Source: Streptomyces sp. SLBN-31
GTDB lineage: Bacteria; Actinomycetota; Actinomycetes; Streptomycetales; Streptomycetaceae
Direction of reading: 5' to 3'
Length of the DNA stretch: 64,000 bases
Assembly (NCBI RefSeq): GCF_006715395.1
Contig: NZ_VFNC01000001.1
Coordinates: 2,046,001 to 2,110,000 of the forward strand
Shown here: piece after piece, positions 61,650 through 64,000 of the stretch
How positions within the stretch are numbered: position 1 is the stretch's first letter
How the letters are laid out: each line of letters opens with the position of its first letter
Position numbers and translations under genes: made by a program
Notes under the pieces: generated by a model
Seen by the model: only the letters and a program-made list of their open reading frames with translations
Databases searched by the model: none
What the model was told of the DNA's origin: nothing

Positions 61650-62496
61650 GTCCCCCATGGCGCCCCCGAGTTCCTTCCTCTGGTCGCGCCGGGTCTTCCT
61701 CACCCTGCTCACCGGGTTCGTCCTGCTCCCGGTGTACGTGATGGTCTCCAGCTCGCTGAAACCGCTCGCGGACGTCACCGGCAAGTTCCGGTGGCTGCCC
61801 AGCGGTCTGACGATCCGCCCGTACATCGACATCTGGTCAACTGTCCCGCTGGCGCGCTACTTCGCCAACTCGCTGATCGTGGCGGGCGCGGCGACCGTCT
61901 GCTCGGTGGTGATCGCGGTGTTCGCCGCGTACGCCGTCAGCCGCTACAACTTCCGCGGCAAGCGGGTGTTCACGGTCACCGTGCTGTCCACGCAGATGTT
62001 TCCCGGCATCCTCTTCCTGCTGCCGCTGTTCCTCCTCTACGTCAACATCGGCAACGCCACCGGCATCGCCCTGTTCGGCTCCCGCGGCGGCCTGATCCTC
62101 ACCTACCTGACCTTCTCCCTGCCGTTCTCCATCTGGATGCTGATCGGATACTTCGACTCGGTGCCGCGCGACCTCGACGAGGCGGCGCTGGTGGACGGCT
62201 GCGGCCCGCTCGGCGCCCTGTTCCGGGTGGTCGTGCCGGCCGCGATCCCCGGCATCGTCGCGGTCGCCGTCTACGCCTTCATGACCGCCTGGGGCGAGGT
62301 GCTGTTCGCCTCCGTCATGACCAACGACACCACCCGCACGCTCGCCGTCGGCCTCCAGGGCTACTCCACGCTCAACGACGTGTACTGGAACCAGATCATG
62401 GCCGCCTCGCTGGTCGTCAGCGTGCCCGTGGTCGCCGGCTTCCTGCTGCTGCAGCGCTATCTCGTCGCCGGGCTGACAGCGGGAGCCGTCAAGTGA
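61642..62496 (+). CDS. Sugar ABC transporter permease 2, CUT1 type
   Basis: 284 residues from the ATG at 61642, 7 bases after GGAGG. Six membrane helices, MalG-like, with EAA loop [23 protein letters not shown]. Forms the heterodimeric channel with permease 1. Confidence 0.93.
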   Translation: MSKSPMAPPSSFLWSRRVFLTLLTGFVLLPVYVMVSSSLKPLADVTGKFRWLPSGLTIRPYIDIWSTVPLARYFANSLIVAGAATVCSVVIAVFAAYAVSRYNFRGKRVFTVTVLSTQMFPGILFLLPLFLLYVNIGNATGIALFGSRGGLILTYLTFSLPFSIWMLIGYFDSVPRDLDEAALVDGCGPLGALFRVVVPAAIPGIVAVAVYAFMTAWGEVLFASVMTNDTTRTLAVGLQGYSTLNDVYWNQIMAASLVVSVPVVAGFLLLQRYLVAGLTAGAVK

Positions 62497-62525
62497 CCAA
62501 CTCCCATCGCCTCGAGAGGACTTCC

Positions 62526-63890
62526 GTGTCCGACCGCATCGACCTCGCCGCCTTCCCCCACGACTTCCTGTGGGGCACGGCCACAGCGGCGTACCAGATC
62601 GAGGGAGCCGCCGCGGAGGACGGCCGCGGCCCGTCGATCTGGGACACCTACTCCCACACGCCCGGCAAGGTCGCCGGCAACGACAACGGAGACGTCGCCT
62701 GCGACCACTACCACCGCTGGCGCGAGGACATCGGCCTGATGCGCCGACTGGGCACCAACGCCTACCGGTTGTCGGTCGCCTGGCCACGGGTGATGCCCGG
62801 CGGCGACGGCCCGGTGAACCCCAAGGGCCTCGCCTTCTACGACGAGTTGATCGACGCCCTGCTGGAGGCGGACATCACCCCGTCCGTCACCCTCTACCAC
62901 TGGGACCTGCCCCAGGCCCTCCAGGACCGCGGCGGCTGGCCCGAACGGGACACCGCCCTGGCGTTCGCCGAGTACGCCTCCGTCGTCGCCGAGCGCCTCG
63001 GCGACCGCGTGACGCAGTGGGCCACGCTCAACGAGCCGCTCTGCTCGGCCTGGATCGGCCACCTGGAAGGCAGGATGGCCCCGGGCCTCACCGACCTGAC
63101 GGCCGCCGTCCGCACCTCCTACCACCTGCTGCTCGGCCACGGCCTCGCCGTCGACGCCATCCGCGCCGCGGCCCCGTACGCCCAGGTCGGCATCGTCACC
63201 AACCTCTCCACGGTGCACGCCGCCACCGACCGCGAGGAGGACGTGGCGGCCGCCCGCAGGCAGGACGGCCACATCAACCGCTGGTGGCTGGACCCGGTGT
63301 ACGGCCGAGGCTTCCCGGCCGACATGCGCGAGGTCTACGGCGTCGAACTGCCCGAGCGCGAGGGTGACCTGGCGAGGATCGCCGCGCCACTCGACTGGCA
63401 CGGCCTGAACTACTACATGCCGTCCACCGTCGCCGACGACCCCTCGGCCCCGGCGCCCCACGTCCGCTCCGTGCGCCGCCTCGGCGTCCCGCGCACCGGC
63501 ATGGACTGGGAGATCGACGCGAACGGCATCGAGACGCTCCTGCTGCGCCTCACCGACGAGTACCCGATCCGCCGCCTGTACGTCACCGAGAACGGCTCCG
63601 CCTACCCGGACGTCGTACGCCCCGACGGAACCGTCGACGACCCGGAGCGCCAGGACTACATGGAGCGCCACCTCGCCGCCTGCGCCTCGGCCGTCCGCCA
63701 GGGCGCCCCGCTGGCCGGCTACTTCGCCTGGTCCCTGCTGGACAACTTCGAGTGGGCGTACGGCTACGACAAGCGGTTCGGACTGGTCCACGTGGACTAC
63801 GAGACCCAGAAGCGCACGATCAAGGGCACGGGACACCGGTACGCGGACATCATCCGGGCCCACCGCGGGAGGTCCTCGCAGGCCGCGTGA
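62526..63890 (+). CDS. GH1 family beta-glucosidase
   Basis: 454 residues from the GTG at 62526 with GAGAGGA upstream; no signal peptide, so cytoplasmic. GH1 hallmarks: N-terminal [27 protein letters not shown], acid/base Glu170 in ATLNEPL, nucleophile Glu355 in YVTENGSAY, and the substrate-binding [28 protein letters not shown]. It hydrolyses beta-glucosides brought in by the upstream ABC importer (29 bases separate the genes), an arrangement like cebEFG-bglC. Confidence 0.95.
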   Translation: MSDRIDLAAFPHDFLWGTATAAYQIEGAAAEDGRGPSIWDTYSHTPGKVAGNDNGDVACDHYHRWREDIGLMRRLGTNAYRLSVAWPRVMPGGDGPVNPKGLAFYDELIDALLEADITPSVTLYHWDLPQALQDRGGWPERDTALAFAEYASVVAERLGDRVTQWATLNEPLCSAWIGHLEGRMAPGLTDLTAAVRTSYHLLLGHGLAVDAIRAAAPYAQVGIVTNLSTVHAATDREEDVAAARRQDGHINRWWLDPVYGRGFPADMREVYGVELPEREGDLARIAAPLDWHGLNYYMPSTVADDPSAPAPHVRSVRRLGVPRTGMDWEIDANGIETLLLRLTDEYPIRRLYVTENGSAYPDVVRPDGTVDDPERQDYMERHLAACASAVRQGAPLAGYFAWSLLDNFEWAYGYDKRFGLVHVDYETQKRTIKGTGHRYADIIRAHRGRSSQAA

Positions 63891-63928
63891 GCCGGCACGG
63901 CACGCGCGGGCTTCGCCGAGCCGCCGAT

Positions 63929-63967
63929 CGACACGGGCCGGGCGGTCTCACCGCCCGGCCCGTGTCG
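63929..63967 (+). terminator. Terminator of the importer/beta-glucosidase operon
   Basis: A perfect 17-bp stem, CGACACGGGCCGGGCGG (63929-63945) with its complement (63951-63967), and a TCTCA loop, 39 bases after the beta-glucosidase stop. Beyond it nothing can be assigned before the window ends. Confidence 0.85.
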
Positions 63968-64000
63968 CTGTGTCCACGCGATCAGCAGTCCCTGAACTCC

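Overview
The window is a high-GC actinobacterial chromosome segment, almost certainly Streptomyces. Codon third positions are nearly all G/C. There are many GTG starts, twin-arginine lipoproteins, ROK and FadR-type GntR regulators, LtrA, CUT-type sugar importers, and an OFA transporter followed by a 44-residue small subunit. I recall a similar gene order in the SCO65xx part of S. coelicolor but could not check it.

Layout. (a) 1-8.3 kb: the end of an AsnC/Lrp regulator, a higher-order tandem repeat, a LysR regulator divergent from an SBF-like transporter, a secreted sialidase with a beta-propeller partner, and a MarR regulator divergent from a quinone oxidoreductase over two matching palindromes, followed by an isochorismatase-like gene. 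(b) 8.6-15.1 kb, minus strand: 2-dehydropantoate reductase, then an NAD-type formate dehydrogenase spread over three polypeptides, then fdhD. (c) 15.3-20 kb: an OFA oxalate/formate-type transporter with its small subunit, a KAS III enzyme, a FadR-type GntR regulator and LtrA. (d) 20.1-31.5 kb, plus strand: ROK regulator, CUT2 sugar importer, Gfo/Idh/MocA oxidoreductase, TIM-barrel isomerase, secreted PQQ-type sugar dehydrogenase (frameshifted) and a ThuA-DUF1080 protein. Together these look like a glycoside oxidation and uptake locus. (e) 31.6-39.9 kb: an ebo (metabolite-traffic) cluster holding eboC, eboA, eboB, eboE and an eboF-like gene plus two extra TIM-barrel proteins. It is headed by an inositol-phosphate-synthase-like cyclase where other ebo clusters carry the dehydroquinate-synthase-like EboD. 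(f) 40-51.8 kb: a minus-strand oxalyl/formyl-CoA module (ThDP enzyme, formyl-CoA transferase, ADP-forming acyl-CoA ligase, two OFA transporters) divergent from paralogous sucCD and an aldehyde dehydrogenase. (g) 51.9-57.3 kb: tRNA-Leu(GAG), two CNNM/CorC-type membrane proteins, an acyltransferase and an EF-G paralogue with a large internal deletion. (h) 57.3-64 kb: a secreted beta-helix protein divergent from a CUT1 sugar importer with a GH1 beta-glucosidase.

Blocks b, c and f appear to form one oxalate/formate system. Oxalate would enter through OFA carriers, be activated and decarboxylated through CoA thioesters, and the resulting formate would be oxidised by the dehydrogenase. A shared motif (ACWGTMGACRAW) lies upstream of panE/OFA, the GntR gene and the ThDP-enzyme/sucC pair, so the GntR protein is a good candidate regulator of all three.

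Three otherwise intact genes each carry one apparent single-base frameshift. Several intergenic regions contain tandem repeats that include gene ends. The most striking is a 14-bp repeat of ribosome-binding-site/start modules between panE and the formate dehydrogenase gene.
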